Source of the DNA: Micromonospora ureilytica
Lineage (GTDB): Bacteria > Actinomycetota > Actinomycetes > Mycobacteriales > Micromonosporaceae
DNA: 64,000 bases
NCBI RefSeq assembly: GCF_015751765.1
Contig: NZ_JADOTX010000001.1
Location: 744,001 to 808,000 of the forward strand
Direction of reading: 5' to 3'
Part shown: in pieces, positions 16,541-25,495 of the stretch
How the letters are laid out: every line of letters starts with the position of its first letter
Numbering within the stretch: position 1 is the first letter of the stretch
Notes under the pieces: model-generated
Databases searched by the model: none
What the model was told of the DNA's origin: nothing
The model's input: only the letters and a program-made list of their open reading frames with translations
Translations under genes and position numbers: made by a program

Positions 16541-16556
16541 CCGACGGACGAGGGCG

Positions 16557-16601
16557 ACCGGTGGCGCGGGCGGGGGCTCTCGGCCCGTCCGCGCCACCGG
16601 T
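16557..16601. terminator. Bidirectional hairpin between wrbA and the trpEG-type gene
   Basis: ACCGGTGGCGCGG at 16557-16569 pairs perfectly with CCGCGCCACCGGT at 16589-16601 over a 19-nt loop. It sits 17 nt past the wrbA stop and 31 nt past the end of the converging gene. It has no T-run, but its position between convergent genes and its stability fit an actinomycete terminator. Confidence 0.65.
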
Positions 16602-16631
16602 CGATCCAGCCCTACCCCGGGGTCGGGGCGA

Positions 16632-18554
16632 CTATGCGCCCCCGCGCGTCGCGGACAACTCGTCGGTGCGCGACGCGGGCAGCAGATCGGTCACCAGTTC
16701 GCTCAGCACGGCGAGCCCGTCCGGGCTGAGCACCGACTCCGCGTGGAACTGCACCCCGGCGAACCCGCGCCCCCGCAGGGCGTGCACGGCGCCGTCAGCC
16801 GGGTCCCGGGCCAGCTCCACCGGCCCGTACGCGGTGGCGAGCCGGTCGGCCCCGGCGCGGGCGGTGAACGTCGAGTAGAACCCGACCCGGCGGGGCCGGC
16901 CGAACACCGCCACCTCCCGCTGCAACCCCTGGTAGGGCGCCTCCCGGCGGTGCAGCGCCAGCCCCAGCAGCGCGGCCAGCACCTGATGGCTGAGGCAGAC
17001 CGCGAGGGTGGGCCGGCCGGTCGCCAGCAGCCCGGTCAGCAGCGTCCGCAACGCCACCATCTTCGGTTCGTCGACGCTGCCCGGGTCGCCCGGTCCGGGA
17101 CCGGCCACCACCAGGTCGTACTCGTCGACCGGGCCGATCGCGTGCCACGGCCGGGTGGTCACCGCGAGACCCAACGCGCCCAGTTGGTGGGCCAGCATGC
17201 CGGTGAAGGTGTCCTCGGCGTCCACGATCAACACCCGTCGGCCGACCAGGCCGGGTAGTCCGGGCGCGTCCGGTGACCGCTGGTCCAGCCAGAACCGCGC
17301 CAGCGGTGCGTTGCGCGCGGCCAGCGCGTCGCGTACCGCCGGGTCGTCGGCCAGCCGCGCGACCGGCCCGCGGTCGCCGACGGACGCCGCCGGCCCGAGG
17401 CCGAGCGCGGCCAGCACACCGGCGGCCTTGGCGTGCGTCTCGGCCACCTCGCCGGCCGTCGTCGAGTGCCGGACCAGGGTCGCGCCGACCGGCACCCGCA
17501 GGCGGCCGGTGGGGGAGATCTCGGCCGTCCGGATCAGGATCGGGGCGTCGAGCGTCTGCCGGCCGGCCTCGTCGTGGCCGAGCAGCGCCAGCACGCCCCC
17601 GTAGTAGCCCCGGCCCCGCCGCTCGTGCCGGGCGATCACCCGGCAGGCGTTCTCGATCGGGCTGCCCGTGACGGTGGGCGCGAACATCGTCTCGCGCAGC
17701 ACCTCCCGCACGTCCCGGGTGCCCCGCCCGGCCAGCAGGTACTCGGTGTGCGCCAGGTGCGACATCTCCTTCAGGTACGGCCCGATCACCTGGCCACCGT
17801 GCTCGGCGACGGTGGCCATCATCTTCAGCTCCTCGTCGAGCACCATGTACAGCTCTTCGGTCTCCTTGGGGTCGGCCAGGAAGCGCAGCAGGGCCGTCCG
17901 GTCCGCGACGCCACCGGGGCAGCGGAAGGTGCCGCTGATCGGGTTCATCATCACCAGTCCGTCGTCGACGCTGACGTGCCGCTCCGGGCTGGCACCGACA
18001 AGCGTCCGGGTGCCGGTGTGCACCACGAACGTCCAGTACGCGCCACGCTCGGCGATCAGCAGCCGGCGCAGCGCCGCCAGCGCGGCCCCCAGCGGCGGGC
18101 CCTGCACGGTGGCGCGCAGGGCGCGGTGGATGACGAAGTTCGCGCCCTCGCCCCGGCCGATCTCCTCGGACAGCACCCGCTGCACGGTCCGCGCGTACTC
18201 CTCGTCGCTGACGTCGAAGCCGGCGTCGCTGGTGCGCACGGGTTCGTCGGGCAGCGCGGCGAGGGCGTCGGCCAGCGCGATCCGCTGGTGCTCGCGGATC
18301 TGGAGGAACTCCAGCGGGGCGCCGTCGTCGACGCAGGCGAAGCCGCGCTCGGTGATCTGCCGGTACGGCACCAGGGCCAGCGTCCGTGCCCCGGGAGTGC
18401 CGGGCGGCAGCGGAAGGTCGGTGAGCGCTTCGACGGTGTCGACCGGGCCGGTGAACAGGTCAAGTTCGTCGGCGCCGTCACGGCGCAGCAGCGCGAAGGG
18501 GCCGGGGTCGACGCCGTGGGCGACGGCGGCGAGCAGGTCGATCAGCTGGGTCAT
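16632..18554 (-). CDS. Fused TrpE-TrpG (PhzE-like) chorismate aminotransferring synthase
   Basis: A 640-residue fusion. The N-terminal 420 residues are a TrpE/PabB-like chorismate-binding domain (MMNPISGTFRCPGG, then MVLDEELKMMATVAEHGGQV, EMSHLAHTEYLLAGRG, FAPTVTGSPIENACRVI, GRGYYGGVLALLG). The C-terminal 190 are a class-I glutamine amidotransferase, with nucleophile Cys in LAVCLSHQ and the catalytic pair in VQFHAESVLS. It makes anthranilate or 2-amino-2-deoxyisochorismate from chorismate and glutamine. The motifs are closest to PhzE-type fusions, but no phenazine genes are nearby. The upstream leader with tandem Trp codons argues for tryptophan-responsive supply, as described for fused trpEG in Streptomyces venezuelae. 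Confidence 0.85.
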   Translation of the reverse strand: MTQLIDLLAAVAHGVDPGPFALLRRDGADELDLFTGPVDTVEALTDLPLPPGTPGARTLALVPYRQITERGFACVDDGAPLEFLQIREHQRIALADALAALPDEPVRTSDAGFDVSDEEYARTVQRVLSEEIGRGEGANFVIHRALRATVQGPPLGAALAALRRLLIAERGAYWTFVVHTGTRTLVGASPERHVSVDDGLVMMNPISGTFRCPGGVADRTALLRFLADPKETEELYMVLDEELKMMATVAEHGGQVIGPYLKEMSHLAHTEYLLAGRGTRDVREVLRETMFAPTVTGSPIENACRVIARHERRGRGYYGGVLALLGHDEAGRQTLDAPILIRTAEISPTGRLRVPVGATLVRHSTTAGEVAETHAKAAGVLAALGLGPAASVGDRGPVARLADDPAVRDALAARNAPLARFWLDQRSPDAPGLPGLVGRRVLIVDAEDTFTGMLAHQLGALGLAVTTRPWHAIGPVDEYDLVVAGPGPGDPGSVDEPKMVALRTLLTGLLATGRPTLAVCLSHQVLAALLGLALHRREAPYQGLQREVAVFGRPRRVGFYSTFTARAGADRLATAYGPVELARDPADGAVHALRGRGFAGVQFHAESVLSPDGLAVLSELVTDLLPASRTDELSATRGGA

Positions 18555-18572
18555 CGGGGTCTCCGTCGGGCT

Positions 18573-18594
18573 GGGCGCCGCCGTCAGGCGGCCC
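18573..18594 (-). terminator. Attenuator-like hairpin before the fused synthase
   Basis: On the minus strand GCCGCC-TGAC-GGCGGC forms a 6-bp stem (plus strand 18577-18592) with flanking GG/CC that can extend it. It lies between the leader peptide stop (18645) and the synthase start (18554). A second stem about 25 nt upstream (GCGGCCGCC with GGCGGTCGC) can compete with it and with a stem right after the Trp codons, as expected of attenuation. There is no U-run, so the stop mechanism may involve Rho or sequestration. Confidence 0.55.
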
Positions 18595-18644
18595 TGGAGC
18601 CGGGAGATCCGGCGACCGCCTCGATGGCGGCCGCGTGGATGGAG

Positions 18645-18704
18645 CTACGCGCGGGAGATGGCCGCCGGTTCGGCGGGCCACCAACTGGTCAGATGCGCGA
18701 GCAT
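18645..18704 (-). CDS. trpL: Tryptophan leader peptide (attenuator)
   Basis: A 19-residue open reading frame reading MLAHLTSWWPAEPAAISRA, with two adjacent Trp codons at residues 8-9 and a GGGTGG ribosome-binding site 6 nt before its ATG (18704). It sits 90 nt upstream of the fused anthranilate-synthase-type gene on the same strand. Streptomyces trp leaders have the same form (short, Met-x-Ala-His start, tandem Trp). When charged tRNA-Trp is scarce, a ribosome stalled at the WW pair would change which downstream stems form and let transcription continue. The 90-nt gap contains several mutually exclusive stems. Confidence 0.8.
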   Translation of the reverse strand: MLAHLTSWWPAEPAAISRA

Positions 18705-18758
18705 GTGATCCACCCTACGCGCCCGTCGGCCGGCTGGCACGGGGTAACTTGACCGGCG

Positions 18759-20171
18759 ATGAACATTCTCGCGCTCGACCTGGGCACCTCCTCGGTACGC
18801 GGGCTGGTGCTGGACGCGGACACCCAGCCGCTGCCCGGCGCCCTGGCCCGCCGCAAGGTCGACCTCGCCATCGGCGACGACGGCACCGGCACGCTGTCCG
18901 GTCGGGACTATCTGGCGAACCTGGTCGAGTGCCTGGACGAGCTGGCCGACTCGGGGCACCTGCACGACGTCGGCCAGGTGGCGGTCTCCGCCCAGTGGCA
19001 CTCGGTCCTGCCACTGGACCGCGCCGGCGCGCCAATGGGCCCGGTGGTCACCTGGCTGGACACCCGGCCCGTCCCGGCCGGTGGCACCGCCGGGCCGGCG
19101 GACCCGGACGGCTTCCACCAGCGCACCGGCTGCTGGTGGCACCGGTCGTACTGGTCGATGCGGTTGCCCTGGTTGCGCGAGCAGTCCGGTTCTCCGATCG
19201 CCCGGTTCGTCGGTCTGCCCGAGTACGTGCTGGGTGAGCTGCTCGAGACGGCGCCCATGTCGATCTCCCAGGCCTCCGGGACGGGTCTGCTGGATCTGCG
19301 CACCCTGCGGTGGGACGAGGAGGCGCTGACGCTGGCCGAGGCGCGACCAGATGAGCTGCCGGCCCTCGGCGAGCTGGACTGGCAGGGCCGGCTCCGAGAC
19401 GACCTGGCTCGTCGGTGGCCGCAGTTGGCGCAGGCCCGGTGGTCACCGCCGGTGGGTGACGGTGGGGCGTCGAACGTCGGCTCGGGCTGCGTCGACCCGA
19501 GCCGGGCAGCCGTCACCGTGGGCACCTCCGCGGCCGTACGACTGATGCAGCGGATCCCGGCCGGCGAACAGATGCCCCGCCTCCCCGAGCGGCTGTGGCG
19601 TTACCGGGTCGACCACGACCACGTGGTGACCGGGGCCGCGTACGCCAACGGGGGCAACCTGTTCGCCTGGGCGGACCGGGAGTTGCGGTTGCCCCGGGGC
19701 GCCGAGCTGGACGCGGCGTTGGCGCTGGTGCCGGCGGGAGGTGGCCGACCGGCGGACCCCCGTTTCGGTGGCGACCGGGCACCCGGGCTGGCGCCGGCGG
19801 GCAGCGGTGAGCTGCGTGGTCTCAGCTTCGGCACCACCTCGGTCGACATCCTGGCCGGGCTGATGCAGGGGCTGTGTGAGCTGGTCGCCGAGGATCTCCG
19901 GGTGCTGGAGTCCACCATTGACAAACCGGTCGGGGTGGTGCTGGGCGGCGGCGCGGTGGCCGCCTCGGTGTGGTGGCGGCAGGCCTTCGCCACCGCGCTC
20001 GCGCCGCGACCGGTGTCGCATCAACGCAACCCGGAAATCGGCGCCACCGGTGCCGCGTTGGTGGCGCTGGGGCGCTTCGGTGACGCGATCGAGCTCGCCG
20101 ACATCGGCCGGACGGACGAGCTGGTTTTACCGACCACGGCAGGACGTTCCCACCCGCAGTATCCTTCCTGA
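18759..20171 (+). CDS. FGGY-family sugar kinase
   Basis: A 470-residue carbohydrate kinase. N-terminal phosphate-1-like motif ILALDLGTSSVRGLVLD; substrate-domain segment VAVSAQWHSVLPLD, then VTWLDTR; second half with GDGGASNVGSG, AVTVGTSAAVRLM and the C-terminal adenosine motif VVLGGGAVAASVWWRQAFA, ending EIGATGAALVALG. The pattern is closest to gluconokinase/xylulokinase members. It phosphorylates a sugar or sugar acid with ATP in the cytoplasm; the exact substrate cannot be assigned. It is divergent from the trpL/trpEG-type unit and stands alone, with no transporter or sugar isomerase beside it. Confidence 0.8.
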   Translation: MNILALDLGTSSVRGLVLDADTQPLPGALARRKVDLAIGDDGTGTLSGRDYLANLVECLDELADSGHLHDVGQVAVSAQWHSVLPLDRAGAPMGPVVTWLDTRPVPAGGTAGPADPDGFHQRTGCWWHRSYWSMRLPWLREQSGSPIARFVGLPEYVLGELLETAPMSISQASGTGLLDLRTLRWDEEALTLAEARPDELPALGELDWQGRLRDDLARRWPQLAQARWSPPVGDGGASNVGSGCVDPSRAAVTVGTSAAVRLMQRIPAGEQMPRLPERLWRYRVDHDHVVTGAAYANGGNLFAWADRELRLPRGAELDAALALVPAGGGRPADPRFGGDRAPGLAPAGSGELRGLSFGTTSVDILAGLMQGLCELVAEDLRVLESTIDKPVGVVLGGGAVAASVWWRQAFATALAPRPVSHQRNPEIGATGAALVALGRFGDAIELADIGRTDELVLPTTAGRSHPQYPS

Positions 20172-20270
20172 ACCTTGGCCTCGCCCGGGCCGTTGACAGC
20201 GGTACCGAGCCTGGTTGGATGGACTGCGCTCCCCCGACCGCGGTGGACGCGGTAGGACGGAGGAGTCAGG

Positions 20271-22808
20271 GTGGCGGCAGGTCCCGACCCGGCGAACGGC
20301 GCGGTGTCGAACCATCGCCGACGCCGCTTCGACGTCCGAGTCGTTCCGCATCGACGGCGGTCGCCGTTCCGGCTGCGCGACTGGCGGATGAGCACGAAGC
20401 TCGCCACCGTGCTGGTGGTGCCGTCGATGGCGTTCCTGCTGCTCGCCGGTGTGCAGACCAGCACGCTGGTGGGGCGGACGACGGCGTTGAACGACTTCTC
20501 CAGTCAGGTCGGCATCGGCCGGCAGATCACCGCGGCGGTGCACCAGCTCCAGCAGGAGCGCGACCGCTCGGCGGGGGAGCTGGGTGAGCTGCGTAAGGGT
20601 GGTGACCGGCAGGCCGCCGCGAACAACCTGAAGCCGTTGCAGGCGGCGACCGACAAAGCCATCGTGGACCTCAGTCGGGCCGCCGAGCCACTGGCGGACG
20701 CGGACGCGTCCTGGCGGGTCGCCTTCTCCGAGGCGCTGGAGACGTACGACCAGGTGGTCGACATCCGCGCGGCGATTCCGCCGGCGGTGCTCAGCAGCGA
20801 GACGATCCTGTCCAACTACCACCGGGCCGTCGGGGCGTTGCTCGACCTGCTCGCCGAGCCGACGCCGGGTCAGAACCAGCCGGCGTTGAACGACGCGGTG
20901 CTGCGCTACGTCCAGCTGGCGCGGGTCAAGGAACTCTCCTCCCGGGTGCGGGCCCAGCTCTACGCCGCCGCCCGCGCCGGTGCGTACGGCACCGATGACC
21001 GGGTGGTCCTCGCCGACCTGCGCGGGCAGCAACTCACCGCGCTCGGCGCGTTCCGGGTGGCCGCGACCACGGAGCAGATCCGCCGCTACGACGAGACCTC
21101 GGTGTCGCCGAGGTTCCTGGTCGCCACCGGTCTGGAGGAGCGCAGCCTGTCCTCCGGCGCCGCGTCGCCGCAGGTGCTGCCGTCGGAGCAGTGGTGGTCG
21201 GCCAGTCAGCAGCGTCAGGAGTTGCTGCGCCAGCTTGAGGCGGGCGTGCTCGACGACGCCGTACACCAGGCCGAGGAGGCCAGCGACGACCAGCTGCGCA
21301 CGACCCTGCTGGTCGTCGGCGGGGTCGTCACGGTCCTGCTGGCCGCCCTGCTGATCTCGTTGCTCATCGGGCGGTCGGTCGCCCGGTCGATGCGGCTGTT
21401 GCGCAGCCAGGCGCTGCGGATCGCCCAGGTCGAGTTGCCGGACGCCCTGGACCGGCTGAAGACCGTGACCGGCGGGGTGCCCCGCATCGACGTCGCGCCG
21501 GCGGTGGTCCGTTCGCTCGACGAGATCGGCGAGCTGGCCGAGGCGTTCGTGGCGGTGCACCGCAGCGCGGTCACGGTCGCCGTGGAGCAGGCGCTCATGC
21601 GGCGCAACGTCAACGCGATGTTCGTCAACCTGGCCCGCCGCAGCCAGGTGTTGGTGGAGCGCCAGCTGGAGCTGCTGGACGACCTGGAGCGCGAGGAGAG
21701 CGACCCGGACCAGCTGGAGAACCTGTTCAAGCTCGATCACCTGGCCGCCCGTATGCGCCGTAACGACGAGAGCCTGTTGGTGCTCGCCGGCACCGACTCC
21801 ACCCGCAGGTGGAACCGCCCGGTCGGCCTCGGCGCCGTGTTGCTGGCCGCCGCCGCCGAGATCGAGCAGTACCAGCGGGTCCGGATCGAGTCGGTGGCCG
21901 ACGTGCACGTGGTCGGGCACGCCGTCGGCGAGTTGGTGCACCTGCTGGCCGAGCTGCTGGAGAACGCCACGGCCTTCTCCCGCCCGGACACCGTCGTGGT
22001 GGTGACCGCCCGGGTCGAGGCGGGGGCTCCGCTGATCGAGATCGTCGACCGTGGTCTGGGCATGAGCCCGGCGGCGTTGGTCCAGGCGAACGAGGTGCTG
22101 GCCAGCCCTCCGGCCGCGGACGTCGCGGCGGTGGAACGGATGGGGCTCTTCGTGGTCAGCCACCTGGCGGCCCGGTTGGGCGTACGGGTGCGCCTGGACG
22201 GCGGCGAGGACGGCCTGGTCGCCCGGCTCGGCCTGCCCGAGATGTTGCTGGCTCCGGCGGGCAACGTGGAGCTGGATGCGCCACCGTCGGCGCGGATGCT
22301 GGCGGCGAGCGCGGCGCGGGGGGTGGCGTCGCCGTCCGGTTCCGTCCGGCAGGCCGCTGCCCCGATGCCGGGCGGCGCGGTACGCGACCTGCCGGTGGCC
22401 GGCCGCCCGCCGGGCGTCGGCGTGCCGCGTCAGGGCCGCCCGATGCCGGTGCGCGCCGAGGACGTGTTGACCCCGGTTGCTGCTCGCGGCAACGGCGGCG
22501 GCTGGTATTCGCGGCAGGGACCGACCGCGCCGACGGTGCCCGCACCGGCGGCGCCACCGGCAGTCCCGGTGACTGCCGGCACCAACGAGCGGGGATTGCC
22601 GGTGCGGGTGCCCATGGCGCAGTTGAGCGCTGTCACCCGTTCGGCACAACCGATGTCGGCACCGACCCGCACCGACCCGGACCCGGAGGCGGTCGGCGGC
22701 ATGCTCTCGCGGCTCTACAGCGGAGTACGGCGCGCCGAGGCTGAGGACACCACCGAGATACCCGTGCCACCGTCCGGAGGGCACGACGAAGGGGGACGAC
22801 GACAGTGA
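20271..22808 (+). CDS. cvnA: Conservon-type sensor histidine kinase with nitrate-sensing-like domain
   Basis: An 845-residue membrane sensor. GTG start at 20271 behind GGAGGAG. A first membrane segment at about 44-62 is followed by a roughly 280-residue extracellular helical region of NIT type ([22 protein letters not shown], and later [18 protein letters not shown]). A second membrane segment ([24 protein letters not shown]) leads to a HAMP-like linker. The kinase core has [23 protein letters not shown]-box [11 protein letters not shown]1 IVDRGLGM and G2 [14 protein letters not shown]. The C-terminal 200 residues are Pro/Ala-rich and probably disordered. CvnA-type kinases work with a roadblock protein, a DUF742 protein and a GTPase. 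Only the roadblock gene follows here, overlapping by 4 nt. Confidence 0.88.
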   Translation: MAAGPDPANGAVSNHRRRRFDVRVVPHRRRSPFRLRDWRMSTKLATVLVVPSMAFLLLAGVQTSTLVGRTTALNDFSSQVGIGRQITAAVHQLQQERDRSAGELGELRKGGDRQAAANNLKPLQAATDKAIVDLSRAAEPLADADASWRVAFSEALETYDQVVDIRAAIPPAVLSSETILSNYHRAVGALLDLLAEPTPGQNQPALNDAVLRYVQLARVKELSSRVRAQLYAAARAGAYGTDDRVVLADLRGQQLTALGAFRVAATTEQIRRYDETSVSPRFLVATGLEERSLSSGAASPQVLPSEQWWSASQQRQELLRQLEAGVLDDAVHQAEEASDDQLRTTLLVVGGVVTVLLAALLISLLIGRSVARSMRLLRSQALRIAQVELPDALDRLKTVTGGVPRIDVAPAVVRSLDEIGELAEAFVAVHRSAVTVAVEQALMRRNVNAMFVNLARRSQVLVERQLELLDDLEREESDPDQLENLFKLDHLAARMRRNDESLLVLAGTDSTRRWNRPVGLGAVLLAAAAEIEQYQRVRIESVADVHVVGHAVGELVHLLAELLENATAFSRPDTVVVVTARVEAGAPLIEIVDRGLGMSPAALVQANEVLASPPAADVAAVERMGLFVVSHLAARLGVRVRLDGGEDGLVARLGLPEMLLAPAGNVELDAPPSARMLAASAARGVASPSGSVRQAAAPMPGGAVRDLPVAGRPPGVGVPRQGRPMPVRAEDVLTPVAARGNGGGWYSRQGPTAPTVPAPAAPPAVPVTAGTNERGLPVRVPMAQLSAVTRSAQPMSAPTRTDPDPEAVGGMLSRLYSGVRRAEAEDTTEIPVPPSGGHDEGGRRQ

Positions 22809-23227
22809 CGACGTTGAGCCAGGAGGCGCGTGACCTGAGCTGGCTGGTGAGCGCGTTCGCGGAGCGGGTGCCCGGTGTGGCGCACGCGGTGGTGGTCTCT
22901 TCTGACGGGCTGCTGGTGGCGATCTCCGATCACCTGCCCCGGGACAACGCGGACAAGCTCGCCGCGGTGACCTCCGGGCTGATGAGCATCACCGCCGGCG
23001 CAGCCTCGATGTTCGACGGCGATGTCGTCAAGCAGACGGTGGTCGAGATGGGCCGGGGTTATTTCCTGGTGATGCAGATCCGCGACGGTTCGATTCTGGC
23101 CACGCTGGCCGCCGGTGACGCGGACATCGGTGTGGTGGGCTACGAGATGGCCCGGTTGGCCAAGCAGGCGGGGGAGATGCTCACCCCGGCCCTGCGGGCG
23201 GAGTTGCAGCAGGCGCTGCCCCGCTGA
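22805..23227 (+). CDS. cvnB: Roadblock/LC7 protein, conservon CvnB type
   Basis: A 140-residue single-domain roadblock/LC7 protein. Typical blocks are [35 protein letters not shown], then [24 protein letters not shown] and [40 protein letters not shown] start at 22805 overlaps the kinase stop (GTGA). In conservons this protein bridges the sensor kinase and a small MglA-like GTPase. Here no DUF742 or GTPase gene follows; transcription meets a strong hairpin and a converging beta-glucosidase gene. The GTPase partner would have to be encoded elsewhere. Confidence 0.9.
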   Translation: MTTLSQEARDLSWLVSAFAERVPGVAHAVVVSSDGLLVAISDHLPRDNADKLAAVTSGLMSITAGAASMFDGDVVKQTVVEMGRGYFLVMQIRDGSILATLAAGDADIGVVGYEMARLAKQAGEMLTPALRAELQQALPR

Positions 23228-23240
23228 GTGAGCTGGCCGA

Positions 23241-23284
23241 GGCCCGGACGGTCACCGGCTCACCCGAGCCGAGCCGTCCGGGCC
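23241..23284. terminator. Bidirectional hairpin after cvnB
   Basis: GGCCCGGACGG at 23241-23251 pairs perfectly with CCGTCCGGGCC at 23274-23284, and the loop itself contains a smaller stem (CGGCTC/GAGCCG). It lies between the convergent ends of cvnB and the beta-glucosidase gene, so it probably stops transcription from both sides. Confidence 0.65.
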
Positions 23285-23307
23285 CGGCCGTCCGGGTGGC
23301 GGCGCGT

Positions 23308-24651
23308 TCAGAAGCCGCCGGCGGCGATGACGGAGCGGTACCAGGTGGCGCTGCTCTTGAGCACTCGCCGCTGGGTGGGGTAGTCGACGTAGACCAGGCC
23401 CCAGCGCTGCTCGTAGCCCTGGTCCCATTCGAAGTTGTCCAGCAGTGACCAGACGTGGAAGCTCTCCAGCGGCACCCCGTCGGCGATGGCCCGGTGCGCG
23501 GCGGTGAGGTGGTCGCGAAGGAAGCTGATCCGACCCGTGTCCTGGACGGTGTCGTCCGCGGTCAGCGTGTCCGGTGTGGGCAGTCCGTTCTCGGTGATGG
23601 TGAGCGGGATGGGCCCGTAGTCGCGGGTGACCCGGGTCAGCAGGTCGTACATCCCCTCGGGGTAGATCTGCTGCCACTCGGCCTCGGAGGTCGCCCAGCG
23701 GTGTGCGGTGCCGCCGTCGGCGGTGACGTAGATCGGGGTGTAGTACTGCACGGCCAGCAGGTCGACCGGCGCGGAGATGATCTTCAGGTCGCCGTCGCGG
23801 ATGCCCTGGACCATCCGGCTGTGCGGGCCCAGGTCGGCCAGCAGGTCCTCCGGGTAGCTGCCCCGGAACAGGGAGTCGAGGTAGAGGCGGTTCTCGTAGC
23901 CGTCGTAGAGGTGGGCGGCCGCGGCGGCCTGCGGGGAGTCGTCGGCGGGGTAGCAGGGGTGCAGGTTGAGTGCGGGGCCGATCCGGCTGTCGCTGCCGCT
24001 GGCTCGCAGCGCGCCGACGGCGAACCCGTGCGCGAGCTGCAGGTGGTGGGCCACCAGGTACGCGGCGTCCGGGTCCTGCCGGCCGGGGGCGTGGTGGCCG
24101 GTGAGGTAGCCGTTCTGCACGACGGTCTTGGGCTCGTTGATGGTGAGCCAGGCCGGCACCCGGTCGCCGAGGGCGCGGAAGACCACATCGGCGTAGTCGG
24201 CGAAGCGGTGGGCGGTGTCGCGCGACTCCCAGCCGCCGGCGTCCTGTAGCGCCTGGGGAAGGTCCCAGTGGAACAGGGTTGCCATCGGGGTGATTCCGCG
24301 CTCGTGCAGACCGTCGAGGAGTCGACGGTAGAAGTCGAGGCCGCGCTGGTTGGGCGTGCCGGTGCCGTCGGGCTGGATCCGGGGCCAGGAGATGGAGAAG
24401 CGGTAGCTGCGCAACCCGAGGTCGCGCATGAGGTCGAGGTCCTCGGCGTACCGGTGGTAGTGGTCGATGGCCACGTCGCCGGTGTCGCCGTTGCGGGTGC
24501 GCCCCGGGACGCGGCTGAAGGTGTCCCAGACCGACTCGCCGCGCCCGTCCTCCTTGGCGGCGCCCTCGATCTGGTACGCGGAGGTGGCCGCGCCCCAGCC
24601 GAAGTTGTCCGGAAAGCGCAGCGGGCCGGCGGGCCCAATAGGTATCGACAT
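23308..24651 (-). CDS. GH1 beta-glucosidase
   Basis: A 447-residue family-1 glycosidase without a signal peptide, so cytoplasmic. The start segment LRFPDNFGWGAATSAYQIEGA is the GH1 N-terminal signature. Acid/base Glu173 lies in LTINEP, nucleophile Glu354 in ITENG, and the C-terminal substrate block is SLLDNFEWDQGYEQRWGLVYVDY. It cleaves cellobiose or other short beta-glucosides taken up from outside. A CebR-type palindrome lies 40 nt upstream of its start, and two more lie before the divergent GH48 cellulase, so both genes are probably induced by cello-oligosaccharides. No cebR or cebEFG genes are in the window. Confidence 0.93.
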   Translation of the reverse strand: MSIPIGPAGPLRFPDNFGWGAATSAYQIEGAAKEDGRGESVWDTFSRVPGRTRNGDTGDVAIDHYHRYAEDLDLMRDLGLRSYRFSISWPRIQPDGTGTPNQRGLDFYRRLLDGLHERGITPMATLFHWDLPQALQDAGGWESRDTAHRFADYADVVFRALGDRVPAWLTINEPKTVVQNGYLTGHHAPGRQDPDAAYLVAHHLQLAHGFAVGALRASGSDSRIGPALNLHPCYPADDSPQAAAAAHLYDGYENRLYLDSLFRGSYPEDLLADLGPHSRMVQGIRDGDLKIISAPVDLLAVQYYTPIYVTADGGTAHRWATSEAEWQQIYPEGMYDLLTRVTRDYGPIPLTITENGLPTPDTLTADDTVQDTGRISFLRDHLTAAHRAIADGVPLESFHVWSLLDNFEWDQGYEQRWGLVYVDYPTQRRVLKSSATWYRSVIAAGGF

Positions 24652-24690
24652 GGATTCTCCTCATGGATACGGGGCCACCGCCGAAAGATT

Positions 24691-24704
24691 CGGGAGCGCT
24701 CCCA
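24691..24704. promoter_or_regulatory. CebR-type operator upstream of beta-glucosidase
   Basis: CGGGAGCGCTCCCA matches the CebR box TGGGAGCGCTCCCA in 13 of 14 positions. It sits 40 bp before the beta-glucosidase ATG, where a LacI-family repressor would block initiation until cellobiose or cellotriose binds. Confidence 0.85.
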
Positions 24705-24864
24705 TGATAGGGCAGGCGCTGCCGGCCGGTCAGCCGGCCGTCAGAACGGCCGGGGGCTGGCGGGTGGGAGACGGGTGTGGCCCCGAGCAGCGAACGAGGC
24801 CGTCCGGGCGGCGCGGCGCGCCTGTCCCGTCGGCCTCTTTTCCTATCGTGTACGGGGGTTTAGT

Positions 24865-24897
24865 GTGGGGACGGGGGAGGGCAACCCCCGTCCCCAC
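24865..24897. repeat. 13-bp perfect hairpin in the cellulase control region
   Basis: GTGGGGACGGGGG at 24865-24877 pairs perfectly with CCCCCGTCCCCAC at 24885-24897, with a 7-nt loop. There is no T-run on either side. It lies about 210 bp from the beta-glucosidase start and 210 bp from the second CebR box, so it may insulate the two divergent promoters or end a read-through transcript. Confidence 0.7.
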
Positions 24898-25107
24898 CGT
24901 AACTGCACACACACGGGCGAGATTTGGGTCCTGCCGTGCGTGTCGCGCGGGAGCCGGGCCACGCGAGTGGCTCTGGTTCCACCTCCCTCCCTGTGGCGGG
25001 ACGATGGCTGACGACGGCGTCCGGGCTGGCCCGTCGTCGGCCCTCGGTTCGGTTCACTGGGCTCGTCAGAGACGACCCCAGCGATCTTCTTGTTGGAACC
25101 TTGTCGA

Positions 25108-25121
25108 TGGAAGCGCTCCCA
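25108..25121. promoter_or_regulatory. CebR-type operator, distal, before GH48
   Basis: TGGAAGCGCTCCCA differs from the consensus box TGGGAGCGCTCCCA at one position. It is one of two boxes upstream of the GH48 cellulase, 112 bp from the other, a spacing that would allow looping or cover two promoters. Confidence 0.85.
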
Positions 25122-25219
25122 TCGACCGATGTTGCGACTGTAACGCCCGTCACGCCTTTGTGAAAGCCCCAAAACGAGATCGAAACAAGGAGCTGATCCG
25201 CCGCTCCGTGCGCTTGTTG

Positions 25220-25233
25220 TGGGAGCGCTTCCA
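25220..25233. promoter_or_regulatory. CebR-type operator, proximal, before GH48
   Basis: TGGGAGCGCTTCCA has one mismatch to the 14-bp consensus and is the mirror image of the 25108 box. It lies 263 bp before the GH48 start, so a promoter under its control gives a long untranslated leader. Confidence 0.85.
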
Positions 25234-25495
25234 TGGCACACTGTCGATTCGACGCGACAGGAGCCACATCGCGTGAGTGCGGGTCCACCGAGGGCAGCCG
25301 GCAGCACCAGCTCCGGTCACGGTCACCCGATCAGCCGGCGGGACCCCCTCCCGTGCGGGCCGCATCGCCCCAACCCCGGCCGGGCCCGGGGAAGACCACC
25401 TTCCCGGCGCCTCGACATCCCCGCGGACCACCACCCTCGCGGGCAGGCGCCTCGCCGGGGACCATCCCGGCCTGGTCCGAGGAGACACCGCGCAC

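Larger units (their letters stand above)
24652..25495. other. 844-bp divergent control region, bglA/GH48
   Basis: It holds no convincing gene. It contains three CebR-type boxes (24691, 25108, 25220), a 13-bp perfect hairpin at 24865-24897, and a roughly 260-nt leader between the last box and the GH48 start. Open frames here, including an N-terminal extension of the cellulase from 25277, lack coding character and would precede the signal peptide. Confidence 0.6.

Noticed and set aside
16632..18554. Phenazine biosynthesis cluster
   Set aside because: The enzyme is PhzE-like, but no phzA/B, phzD, phzF or phzG homologue is nearby, and a tryptophan leader precedes it.
20127..22784. Long minus-strand frame opposite the conservon kinase gene
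   Set aside because: Its composition (Arg/Gln/His/Leu-rich) is that of an antisense frame; the plus strand has full kinase motifs and a coupled partner gene.
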